The translations under genes were made by a program, and so were the position numbers. The notes under the pieces were generated by a model. It did no database searches. It saw nothing but the letters and a program-made list of their open reading frames with translations, and had not been told where the DNA came from. From Limiplasma sp958448555 (lineage in GTDB: Bacteria; Bacillota; Clostridia; Christensenellales; Aristaeellaceae), in contig CAUDEL010000004.1 of NCBI GenBank assembly GCA_958448555.1, forward strand, positions 33,635 to 97,634: a DNA stretch of 64,000 bases, read 5' to 3'. Positions within the stretch are counted from its first letter, which is position 1; the number at the start of each line of letters is the position of its first letter. Positions 42,838 to 50,360 of the stretch are shown one piece after another.

Positions 42838-44004
42838 ATGCCGGTGAAGAAGGGCAATGTGACCCTGGCCATATGCTTCGGCTTTTTTCTGCTGTGCGCC
42901 CTGTCCATGGGCAATCGCATGTACCTGCTCATCGCCATCATCATCGCGCTGGCATGGCTGTTTTCCTTTGCGAGCGTGCGCATGGCGGAAAAAAGCGTGA
43001 AGGTGGAAAACGCCCTCAGCGGCTTAAAGGTCAACCGCGGCGAGGTGGTGAGCATGGAGATCGCCGTCAGCCATCGCAGCCCCCTGCCCATCGCCCCTGT
43101 GGCGCTTCGCATGCGGGCGACCAGCAACACCCCGGCGGGCACCATCCATCTGACCCAGCTTGGCCGCAGGCGGCAGCGGGTGGTGCACAAGTTTGCCGCG
43201 GACCACGTGGGCGCGATGTTTCCAGGCGTGGAGAGCTACGAGGTCAGCGACGTCTTCGGATTTTTCAAGCGTGAGCACAGGCCCGACATGGCGGGGCAGG
43301 AGCTTCTGGTGCTCCCGGTTCCCTTTGACGTGGAGCCGTTGACCTTCGCGGCGGGCGATATGGGCGTGGAAACCATGCGGCGCGCCATGGAGGACCCCTC
43401 CAGCCCCAACGACTTCCGCGCCTATCAGCAGGGCGACCCGCTCAAGCGCATCCACTGGAAGATGAGCGCCCGAAAGCGGGAGATCATCGTCAAGCAGTTT
43501 GAGGAACCGGCGCTGCCCGACGCGCTGGTGATGCTGGACACCTCGCCGCCGCAGCTCGCTCCGGGCATGCCCGAGGAGCAGGGCGCTTTTTTAAAGGACG
43601 CGCTTCTGGAGACCGCCGCCAGCGTGGTCGCCTGCCAGATTCGCCAGGACAACCCCGTGCGCATGCCCCTGGTGGGCGACCGGCCCATGGAGTATTCCAG
43701 CCGCATGGGCCTGCCGGTGCTGCTGGACGAGCTGGCCCGGTGTACCTTTAACGAGACGGAGCGGTTCGAGCGCGTTTTGATGATGCAGCTCGCGGAGCTT
43801 CGCAAGACCGGCGCGGTGGTCATCATCACCACCCGCCTTACCTCCGCCGTGGTGGATATGATCGTGCGCATGAAGCGAATCGGCCCCAACGTGCGGCTTT
43901 ACCTGGTCACCTTTGCGGCCGAGGAACCCGAGACGCTTTCGCTGGTGGCCCGGCTTCAGCACGCGGGAGTGGAGGTCAATTACGTCACGCCCCAGGGCGC
44001 ATAG
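42838..44004 (+). CDS. DUF58 domain protein
   Basis: 388 residues. Two N-terminal membrane helices (residues about 7-45), then a beta-rich domain and the DUF58 motif DFRAYQQGDPLKRIHWKMSARKREIIVKQFE (about residues 198-228), followed by a vWA-like fold (DALVMLDTS). It is the regular partner of MoxR and of membrane transglutaminases; its biochemical role is not established. ATG 42838 follows AAAGGAG. Confidence 0.93.
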   Translation: MPVKKGNVTLAICFGFFLLCALSMGNRMYLLIAIIIALAWLFSFASVRMAEKSVKVENALSGLKVNRGEVVSMEIAVSHRSPLPIAPVALRMRATSNTPAGTIHLTQLGRRRQRVVHKFAADHVGAMFPGVESYEVSDVFGFFKREHRPDMAGQELLVLPVPFDVEPLTFAAGDMGVETMRRAMEDPSSPNDFRAYQQGDPLKRIHWKMSARKREIIVKQFEEPALPDALVMLDTSPPQLAPGMPEEQGAFLKDALLETAASVVACQIRQDNPVRMPLVGDRPMEYSSRMGLPVLLDELARCTFNETERFERVLMMQLAELRKTGAVVIITTRLTSAVVDMIVRMKRIGPNVRLYLVTFAAEEPETLSLVARLQHAGVEVNYVTPQGA

Positions 44005-44037
44005 GCGCCCGGGCTTTGCAGGAAGGAGGCGGTGCCC

Positions 44038-46524
44038 GTGCGAAAACCCGCGTTTTTGTCAAACGAACGGCTGTCGCGGTTTCTGGTCAGCCTTCTTTTG
44101 TGCGTGGGACTGCTGGTGCCGCTGATGCTCACCTTTGGCGCGCAGAGCGCCCTGGCGCTGGGCCTGGCCTCCGCGGCCGGGGTAACGGTCGCCTGCGTGG
44201 TGCTGGGCGCGTTTCGCCGGGGACGGTTGCTGCTGGCCATCGCGGCGGCCGCCGCGATGGCGGCACAGCTTCTCTTGCCCCAGATGGGCCTCATCGGCTG
44301 GGCGGCGGAGGCGTTCAAGGCCATCGCCCTCTACCTCAGCGGCGTCACGGCGGCGGCTCCGCTCTTTGCGCGGCAGATCGCGCTGACGCTGGGCGTGGGC
44401 GTGGCGGCGTTGAGCTATCTGTTCTCCTCCCGCAACGTGGGCTTTTTGCCGGCCACCATCGTGGTGGTTTTGATGCTCTTTGGCATGTGGAGTCTGGGCC
44501 GCGCGCAGTTCCTGTGGTACGCCGTGCCCGCGCTGGTGGCGATTTTGCTGCTGGTGTCGCAGACCTCGCATGAAAAATCCAACCTCTTTGAGGTCCTGCC
44601 CATGGCGGCGGCGGTCGTGCTGCTGGCCATGCTGCTGTTGCCCTCGGGCCAGACGGCGCTGGAGCCGCTCTACAGCAAGGCCATGGAGCTCAAGCAGACC
44701 ATCTCGGATTACCTGTTCTTCACCGATCCCAGAAACGTCTTTACCCTGGGGGCCTACGGCTACTATCCGCAGGGCAACGCGCGCCTGGGCGGTCCCGCCG
44801 AGCCCAGCGAGAATCCCGTCATGACCGTCAAGACCGACGCGCGAACGCTTTTGCGCGCCGTGTCCAAGGATGAGTACACGGGCCTTACCTGGCGGGACAC
44901 CTCCTCCGGCAGGCGTTACCTCTACGTCAGCCCGCGCTGGCAGGGCCTGCGGGAGAGCGTGTTTCTGGAGGACATGCCCGCGGACACGGTCAGGGGCGCA
45001 AGCACCCTCCTGGACGAGCATGCGGTGAGCATCCAGATGCAAAACACCGCCACCAGCACGCTGTTCACCCCGACGTTCCTGCGCCGCTTCTCGGCGCAGA
45101 ACAACATGGTCGCCTATTTTAACGACGCCAGCGAGCTCTTTACCACCCGCGATCTGCAGCGCGGCGACCGCTATACCGTCTTTACGCCCATTCTGGAGGG
45201 CGGCGGCACGCAGCTTGGCGCGCTGATCGCCGCTGCGCAGGGGAATGAGGACCCCTATTACCAGGACATGTGCAGCCGCTATCTGCAACTTCCCGAGCAC
45301 CTCAGCGGCACCTCTGACGCCGAGCGCATGCTTGCCGATGTGAACAACATCGTCTCCGCCTCCGCCACGCCCTATGAGAAGGCGTGCGCCATCATGCGCC
45401 ATCTCCAGCGCTACTACCGCTATACCCTCACGCCCGATATCCCTCCCGATTCGCAGGATTTCGTCACCTATTTCCTCTACGTGGGCAAGGAGGGCTACTG
45501 CACCTACTTCGCCTCGGCCATGACGGTGCTGTGCCGTATGGCCGGGCTGCCCGCGCGCTATGTGGAGGGCTTTGTGGCCCAGCCCGGCGCGGACGGCTTC
45601 GCCTACGTCACCGGCAAGGAGGCGCACGCCTGGACCGAGGTGTATTTTGAAGGCTTCGGATGGGTCCCGTTTGATCCCACACCCGTCCAGCAGGAGCTCA
45701 GCGGCGATAACCAAAACGAGCAGAACCAGCCTTCGCCCAGCCCCTCGCCCACGCCCAGCCCCGAACCGCCCGAGCAGGATCAGCAGGAGGAGCCCACGCC
45801 CAGCCCCGAGCCCCAGCCCGAGCAGGAGCCGGACGAACCGCCCCCGCCCGAGGATCAGCCTCCCTTCCCGTGGTGGCTGCTGGTGCTTGTTGCGGCCCTG
45901 GCTGCGCTGATCGTGCGCATCCGGCTGCGCATGCCCATGCGCATGGCCGCCCGCGCGGCGACCGACGCGGACAGGATCTTTGTCTACGGAAGCGCCGCCT
46001 ATACGCTGCTGAAGCTGATGAAATACAAGCCCGCGCCGGGCGAGACGCCGCTGCTGTTCGCAAGGCGGCTGGACCGCCAGAAGACGCTGCCCGCACAGGT
46101 CCTGCCCCTGTGGCGTATGATGGCCATGAGCCATTACAGCCGCGTGGAGCCCGGCCCCGCCGAAGCGGCGCGTGCACGCGATGCCTTCCTGCGGCTTTAC
46201 AAGCCCCAGAGCCCGCTGCGCAAGCTGCGCTTCATGTTCGCGGCGGCCTTCGGCAAGGGCTGTTACACCAGCCTGGACACGCCGCTGGTGCATGAGGAGC
46301 CCAAGCCGCAGTACGACTATGCCGCCAAGGTGGCACAGAAGAAGGGGAAAAAGCACGGGAAAAAGCCCGCCGGGCAGAAGGCCCCGAAGGCCGCGGCGCC
46401 AAAGAAGAAAAAGGCCGCGGCGCCAAAGAAAAAGGAGGCCCCGCCCTCCGCTCCGCCACGGCCGCCTCAGGCCGGAAAGCGCGGGCTGGACGCCCCCAGG
46501 AGGCGGCGTTCCGACAGGCATTGA
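44038..46524 (+). CDS. Membrane transglutaminase-like protein with Pro-rich and Lys-rich tails
   Basis: 828 residues from GTG 44038 (AAGGAGG, 8-base spacing; GTG 44032 is too close). Six membrane helices (1-215) precede an extracellular region with a transglutaminase core: cysteine in EGYCTYFASAM (about residue 488), histidine in EAHAWTEVYF and aspartate in PFDPTP. A Pro/Glu/Ser linker (about 563-603, SPSPSPTPSPEPP type) leads to a seventh helix (WWLLVLVAALAALIV) and a cytosolic domain. The last 60 residues are lysine/alanine/proline repeats (AAPKKKKAAAPKKKEAPP), like a histone H1 tail. It is coupled with MoxR and DUF58. The reaction (peptide crosslinking or hydrolysis in the envelope) is not established. 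Confidence 0.9.
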   Translation: MRKPAFLSNERLSRFLVSLLLCVGLLVPLMLTFGAQSALALGLASAAGVTVACVVLGAFRRGRLLLAIAAAAAMAAQLLLPQMGLIGWAAEAFKAIALYLSGVTAAAPLFARQIALTLGVGVAALSYLFSSRNVGFLPATIVVVLMLFGMWSLGRAQFLWYAVPALVAILLLVSQTSHEKSNLFEVLPMAAAVVLLAMLLLPSGQTALEPLYSKAMELKQTISDYLFFTDPRNVFTLGAYGYYPQGNARLGGPAEPSENPVMTVKTDARTLLRAVSKDEYTGLTWRDTSSGRRYLYVSPRWQGLRESVFLEDMPADTVRGASTLLDEHAVSIQMQNTATSTLFTPTFLRRFSAQNNMVAYFNDASELFTTRDLQRGDRYTVFTPILEGGGTQLGALIAAAQGNEDPYYQDMCSRYLQLPEHLSGTSDAERMLADVNNIVSASATPYEKACAIMRHLQRYYRYTLTPDIPPDSQDFVTYFLYVGKEGYCTYFASAMTVLCRMAGLPARYVEGFVAQPGADGFAYVTGKEAHAWTEVYFEGFGWVPFDPTPVQQELSGDNQNEQNQPSPSPSPTPSPEPPEQDQQEEPTPSPEPQPEQEPDEPPPPEDQPPFPWWLLVLVAALAALIVRIRLRMPMRMAARAATDADRIFVYGSAAYTLLKLMKYKPAPGETPLLFARRLDRQKTLPAQVLPLWRMMAMSHYSRVEPGPAEAARARDAFLRLYKPQSPLRKLRFMFAAAFGKGCYTSLDTPLVHEEPKPQYDYAAKVAQKKGKKHGKKPAGQKAPKAAAPKKKKAAAPKKKEAPPSAPPRPPQAGKRGLDAPRRRRSDRH

Positions 46525-46551
46525 CCAGAGGATGCGCAGGGAGGTGAGCGC

Positions 46552-48051
46552 ATGCCGTCCAGGAGAAGGCCCGGATACTTTGAAAAGCAGGTGCAGCAGC
46601 GCTTCACCCCCGCGCAGCAGCCGGCCGTCCAGGCGTGGCTGACGGACGTGCGCGCCCGCGTGGACGGCCTGAGCCGCCGCCATATCGAGGCGATGCTCCG
46701 GGACCACTTCGGCGCTCTTTTGAGCCTGACGGACCGCGGCGTTTCGCTGGAGGAGGGGCTCAGAAGGCTCGACCCCGGGCGGCTGGGGGATTTCTATCTG
46801 GTGGAGCGCACGGACTGGTACCCGCTGGACCACGCCGCCAAGATCTATCCCATGAGCATGAGCCTCAAGCGCATGATGGTGTTTCGCCTGTCCTGCTACC
46901 TCAAAAGGCCGGTGGACCCGGCCCTGATGCAGATGGCGCTGACCTATACCATCCGCCGCTTTCCCTATTTTGCCACAACGGTCAAGTGCGGCTTTTTCTG
47001 GCATTATATCGACAGCGCCCGGCGTCGCTACGCGCTCAGGCAGGAGAGCAAGCTCCCCTGCTCGGTGATGAAGCTGGGGCAGGTCACCTCCCCCACGCTG
47101 CGGGTGGTGTACTGGCAAAACCGCGTGAGCGTGGAGTTTTTCCACATTTTGACGGACGCCACGGGCGGCGGCGTGTTTCTGCGCACGCTGGTCAAGACCT
47201 ACCTGCGACTGCTGGGGGAAGCGGTGGAGGACGGCCCGGAGACGCTGCCTTTGGACCAGCCGCCCAATCCCGGGGAATGGCGGGACGATTTTGTTCTGGG
47301 CGACCGGGTCAGAGGCGCGCACGGCTTCGCGGGCAAGCCGGCCCTTCAGATGCGGGGCATGCCGGCCTACGAGCAGCCAAACCGCGTTCTGCATTTCAAC
47401 TTCTCCACCCGCGCCCTTCTGGACCGGGCGCACGAGAAGGGCGTGACGGTGACGGCGCTCATGCTGGGGTATCTCATGCTCGCCTGCCGCGACGCCTGCC
47501 CGGAGCGCGCGGGACGGCGCAAAATCCAGATCCAGCTTCCCGTCAACATGCGCCGCTTCTATCCCAGCCGGACGCTTCGCAACTTCTCCCTCTACTGCAC
47601 CGTCAGTCTCGCACCCTCGCAGATCGGCACGCTGGAGGAAATTCTGCCCCTGATCGCCGAGCAGGTCCGGGCGGGCTCGCGCAAAGAAGCGCTGGACGAG
47701 ACGCTCAAGCTCTCCAGGCGGCTGGTGAGGTGGCTTCGCTTCGTGCCGCTGGTCGTCAAGCGGCTCATCGCGTACCTGATCTACGGAACGCTGAGCGATA
47801 CGGTGTTCACCACGACCTTTTCCAACCTGGGGCCGGTCCCCGCGCCTTCGGACATGGCGGCCCATATCGACAAATTCGATTTTGTGCTGGGCGCGCCCAT
47901 CCGCAACCGGGCCTGCTGTTCGCTTTGCAGCTTCCAGGACCGCGCGGTGTTGACCGTGACCAAGAACACGCCCCTCCCCCTGTTTGAGGACTCCCTGTAC
48001 CGGCATTTTGTGGAAAGCGGCCTGGAGCCGTATATGGAGGGAACCTCATGA
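46552..48051 (+). CDS. HxxxD-motif acyltransferase (alcohol O-acetyltransferase/condensation-like)
   Basis: 499 residues. Two-lobed condensation/chloramphenicol-acetyltransferase-type sequence: YPMSMSLKRMMVFRLSCYLKRPVDPALMQMAL at the start of the fold, the catalytic HILTDATGGG (HxxxD, about residue 201-205), and VTVTALMLGYLMLACRDACPE with QIQLPVNMRRFYPSRTLRNFS and FTTTFSNLGPV closing the second lobe. Such enzymes esterify an alcohol or lipid with an acyl group. It lies 28 bases after the transglutaminase gene and overlaps the next gene (48048-48051). The acceptor is unknown; an envelope lipid or glycan is plausible from the neighbour with membrane helices. Confidence 0.8.
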   Translation: MPSRRRPGYFEKQVQQRFTPAQQPAVQAWLTDVRARVDGLSRRHIEAMLRDHFGALLSLTDRGVSLEEGLRRLDPGRLGDFYLVERTDWYPLDHAAKIYPMSMSLKRMMVFRLSCYLKRPVDPALMQMALTYTIRRFPYFATTVKCGFFWHYIDSARRRYALRQESKLPCSVMKLGQVTSPTLRVVYWQNRVSVEFFHILTDATGGGVFLRTLVKTYLRLLGEAVEDGPETLPLDQPPNPGEWRDDFVLGDRVRGAHGFAGKPALQMRGMPAYEQPNRVLHFNFSTRALLDRAHEKGVTVTALMLGYLMLACRDACPERAGRRKIQIQLPVNMRRFYPSRTLRNFSLYCTVSLAPSQIGTLEEILPLIAEQVRAGSRKEALDETLKLSRRLVRWLRFVPLVVKRLIAYLIYGTLSDTVFTTTFSNLGPVPAPSDMAAHIDKFDFVLGAPIRNRACCSLCSFQDRAVLTVTKNTPLPLFEDSLYRHFVESGLEPYMEGTS

Positions 48052-48641
48052 ACGATTCCAAGACGGCGCCCATGCGCGTACACGTGACCTATCCGCCAAA
48101 CACGCCCCAGTCCTTCTGGCGGCGAAACCGGCAGGCCCTCTGGCGCAGCATTTTTGTGCTGTCGGGCTATCTGTGCCTGATTATCAACCTCCTGATCCAG
48201 GGGCCGCCCTGGAGCCTGATTGCCATCGGCGGGCTGATGACGGCCTGGGTGGTGCTGATCTACAAGCCGCAGGTGGAAGCCACGCCGATCAAGAAGCTCT
48301 GCGATTCGGCGCTGGCGGTCTGCCTGTATCTGTTTTTGCTGGACAGCGTGCTGGGCGGGGGATGGAGCGACTTTGTGGTGCCGATCGTGTTTTTCGGGGA
48401 GCTGATCGTGACGGGCGGGTATTTCCTGCTGTTTTTTCACAAGCGCAAGCGGGACTTTCTGCCGCTGTTTGAGCTCATCCTCATCGGCCTGGTGGGTACG
48501 CTTCTGGCGCTGGCGGGCCTGAGACAACTGGACTGGCCGATGATCGTGGTGGGCTGCGTGAGCCTGGGGCTGCTGGCGCTGAGCTTTCTGCTGTTTTGGA
48601 AGCCGCTGTCCGGGGAGATTCGGAAAAAATTTCACACATAA
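48048..48641 (+). CDS. Six-helix membrane protein paired with the acyltransferase
   Basis: 197 residues; start overlaps the acyltransferase stop by four bases, so the two are translationally coupled. Six hydrophobic segments (IFVLSGYLCLIINLLIQG, SLIAIGGLMTAWVVLIY, and four more). The N-terminal cytosolic stretch contains VHVTYPPNTPQSFWRRNRQ. It resembles the small membrane proteins that follow acetyltransferases of this type in other Clostridia (I believe DUF6320, unchecked). No catalytic motif is seen. Confidence 0.75.
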   Translation: MNDSKTAPMRVHVTYPPNTPQSFWRRNRQALWRSIFVLSGYLCLIINLLIQGPPWSLIAIGGLMTAWVVLIYKPQVEATPIKKLCDSALAVCLYLFLLDSVLGGGWSDFVVPIVFFGELIVTGGYFLLFFHKRKRDFLPLFELILIGLVGTLLALAGLRQLDWPMIVVGCVSLGLLALSFLLFWKPLSGEIRKKFHT

Positions 48642-48643
48642 AA

Positions 48644-49016
48644 AGCCGCAGCCCTTTGAAGGCTGCGGCTCATACTGTCAAAAAACCCATTTGGGAGGTT
48701 TGGAGGGCCGCAGACCCGCAACCTCAATCGTCGCGGCGGGCGCTGGCCGCGCCCACCGCTCGTTTCGGTTGACTCCTTCGGGTCGCTTTGCGCTTCGCGC
48801 AAGTGCCCACAGGGCACACGCTTCCCTCCGTCCCCTCCGAATGAAATCCGAATCCAGCGACATGTGCGGTGGATTCGGAAGCCTTGCGTAGCAAGGTTTC
48901 CCTGCGCGTTTCCCCGGCCGCGCCGCAGGCGCAGGGGAAACGTGTACTGTCGGAAAAGATCGCCACAGGCGAGCTTTTTCGACACGCTGAGCCGCAGCCC
49001 TTTGAAGGCTGCGGCT
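48644..49016. repeat. Intergenic structured repeat, copy C, flanked by duplicated terminator hairpins
   Basis: Two identical 27-base hairpins (48644-48670 and 48990-49016; AGCCGCAGCC-CTTTGAA-GGCTGCGGCT) bound the element. Between them are the border CATACTGTCAAAAAA, the core with H1 (TTGCG-CTTCG-CGCAA, 48788-48802) and H2 (GTGCCC-ACA-GGGCAC, 48803-48817), a GATTCGG/CCGAATC pairing region, and the right border CTTTTTCGACACGCTGAG, the inverted counterpart of the left border. The left hairpin keeps an A-run outside (terminator for minus-strand transcription), the right one TTTGGTTTT outside (terminator for plus). No gene is supported here. Confidence 0.88.
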
Positions 49017-49026
49017 TTGGTTTTAT

Positions 49027-50133
49027 TTAGGCGTTTCGGACGATGTCCATCATGGCGTCCCAGTTTTCTTCCATACATTCCACCAGCCGAAGTTGCGTGC
49101 GTGCGCGGTCGAGGTTGTGGCCCTCGCGGTGGATGTGGAAATAGCGGTCGCCGTTCAAATGGTCGGCCAGGAAGCGCATGCCGCACTCCAGCGTCATCAG
49201 CTTGGCACCCAGGGGCAGCAGTTCCACCTCGCGCCGCGTCAGCTCCCCGCCCAGGCCGCGCAGGTACCCGCCCACGTAGGCCGAGAACATCGGCAGGGAA
49301 AACGCCACCCGGCTCAGATCGGTTTCGTCCTCGGCGGCGGTGCTGGCGCCGCTGCGCACCGCGTCCCCGAAGTCCCAGGCGCTCAGGCCCGGCATGACCG
49401 TATCCAGGTCGATCACACATACGCCGCGGCCCGTCTTTTCATCCAGAAGCACATTGTCTATCTTGGTATCGTTGTGCGTCACGCGCAGGGGCACGTTGCC
49501 CGCCTCCAGCTCGCGCAGAAGCGCGTCGGTCTGGGGCGCCCGGGAGAGGCAGAAGGCGATTTCCGGCCCTACCTGCGCACGCCGCCCCAGCGGGTCGGCG
49601 CCGATGGCGTTGGTGAGCTGCTGTAGGCGCGCCGGCGTGTTGTGAAAGTCCGGCAGCGTGGGATGCAGGGTCGCGGCGTTGAACCCGCCCAACTGGCGCT
49701 GAAAGCGGCCGAACGCCTCCGCGGCGGACGCGAAAACCTCGGGGGTGTCCGGCATGTCGGTGGAGACGGTGCCCTCGATGAACAGGTACATCCGCCACAG
49801 GTCCCCCAGCGTATCCCTGATCCACGGGCGGCCATCCATGGCACGCACCAGCGTGAGGGTTTCGCGCGCGGGGTCGCCGCCCTCGCGGGCGATGACGCCG
49901 CGCAGGTAATGCGTCACGCGCTGGATGTTTTCCATCATGGGCTCGGGATCGGGGAAGACATAGCGGTTGACGCGCTGGAGGATGTAGCGCCGGGAGCTGC
50001 CCGTCCAGGGGCTGACCGACAGGCAGAAGGTGTCGTTGATATGGCCCGTGCCATAGGGCTCACAGGTCATTTCCCCGCGGGGGACGTCGAAGAGATGCGC
50101 GATATCCAGCGCGCGTTTCATCAGCTTTTCCAT
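49027..50133 (-). CDS. Aminoglycoside-phosphotransferase-fold kinase, N-acetylhexosamine 1-kinase-like
   Basis: 368 residues from ATG 50133. The N-lobe has YGTGHINDTFCLSV and the hinge region RMYLFIEGT. The catalytic loop is HNDTKIDNVLLDEKTGRG (HxDxxxxN, about residue 215) and the metal-binding segment is CVIDLDTVMPG followed by WDFGDAVRSGAS. VIDLDTVMPG plus DFGDAxR closely matches NahK, which phosphorylates GlcNAc/GalNAc at C1 in the bifidobacterial lacto-N-biose pathway. The GH112 phosphorylase lies about 17 kb away. It could instead be another sugar or choline-type kinase, but the pairing in one window favours HexNAc 1-kinase. Confidence 0.78.
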   Translation of the reverse strand: MEKLMKRALDIAHLFDVPRGEMTCEPYGTGHINDTFCLSVSPWTGSSRRYILQRVNRYVFPDPEPMMENIQRVTHYLRGVIAREGGDPARETLTLVRAMDGRPWIRDTLGDLWRMYLFIEGTVSTDMPDTPEVFASAAEAFGRFQRQLGGFNAATLHPTLPDFHNTPARLQQLTNAIGADPLGRRAQVGPEIAFCLSRAPQTDALLRELEAGNVPLRVTHNDTKIDNVLLDEKTGRGVCVIDLDTVMPGLSAWDFGDAVRSGASTAAEDETDLSRVAFSLPMFSAYVGGYLRGLGGELTRREVELLPLGAKLMTLECGMRFLADHLNGDRYFHIHREGHNLDRARTQLRLVECMEENWDAMMDIVRNA

Positions 50134-50239
50134 GATCCTTTTCCCCTTTGCTCCGCCAGAGCCGATCTGCGCGAAAGATGGCGTGTGCGGTTGGTCCGCC
50201 CCGGAAAGGACGGGTATATACGGCGTTGTTTGTGATTGA

Positions 50240-50268
50240 AGTATACCATAAGAATTTGGCATTGGCAA
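50240..50268 (-). promoter_or_regulatory. Promoter of the NahK-like kinase gene
   Basis: Minus strand TTGCCA (50263-50268), 17-base spacer, TATACT (50240-50245). It overlaps no gene and faces the LtaS-like gene's promoter 27 bases away. Confidence 0.65.
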
Positions 50269-50294
50269 TCAAAAACTGGATATCCCGGACGTGC

Positions 50295-50324
50295 TTGCCG
50301 CGGGGAAAGCGGATGTGCTAGAAT
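50295..50324 (+). promoter_or_regulatory. Promoter of the LtaS-like gene
   Basis: TTGCCG (50295-50300), 18-base spacer, TAGAAT (50319-50324). Transcription would begin near 50331, after the first possible ATG (50328), which supports the start at 50361. Confidence 0.5.
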
Positions 50325-50360
50325 ACCATGGAGTGTGGATTGCCGAAAGAGGGTGTGCGG

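Noticed and set aside
44059..48006. Minus-strand open frame of over 1300 codons opposite the transglutaminase and acyltransferase genes
   Set aside because: High GC removes stop codons from the antisense frame; it has no domain, no ribosome-binding site and lies opposite two well-supported families.
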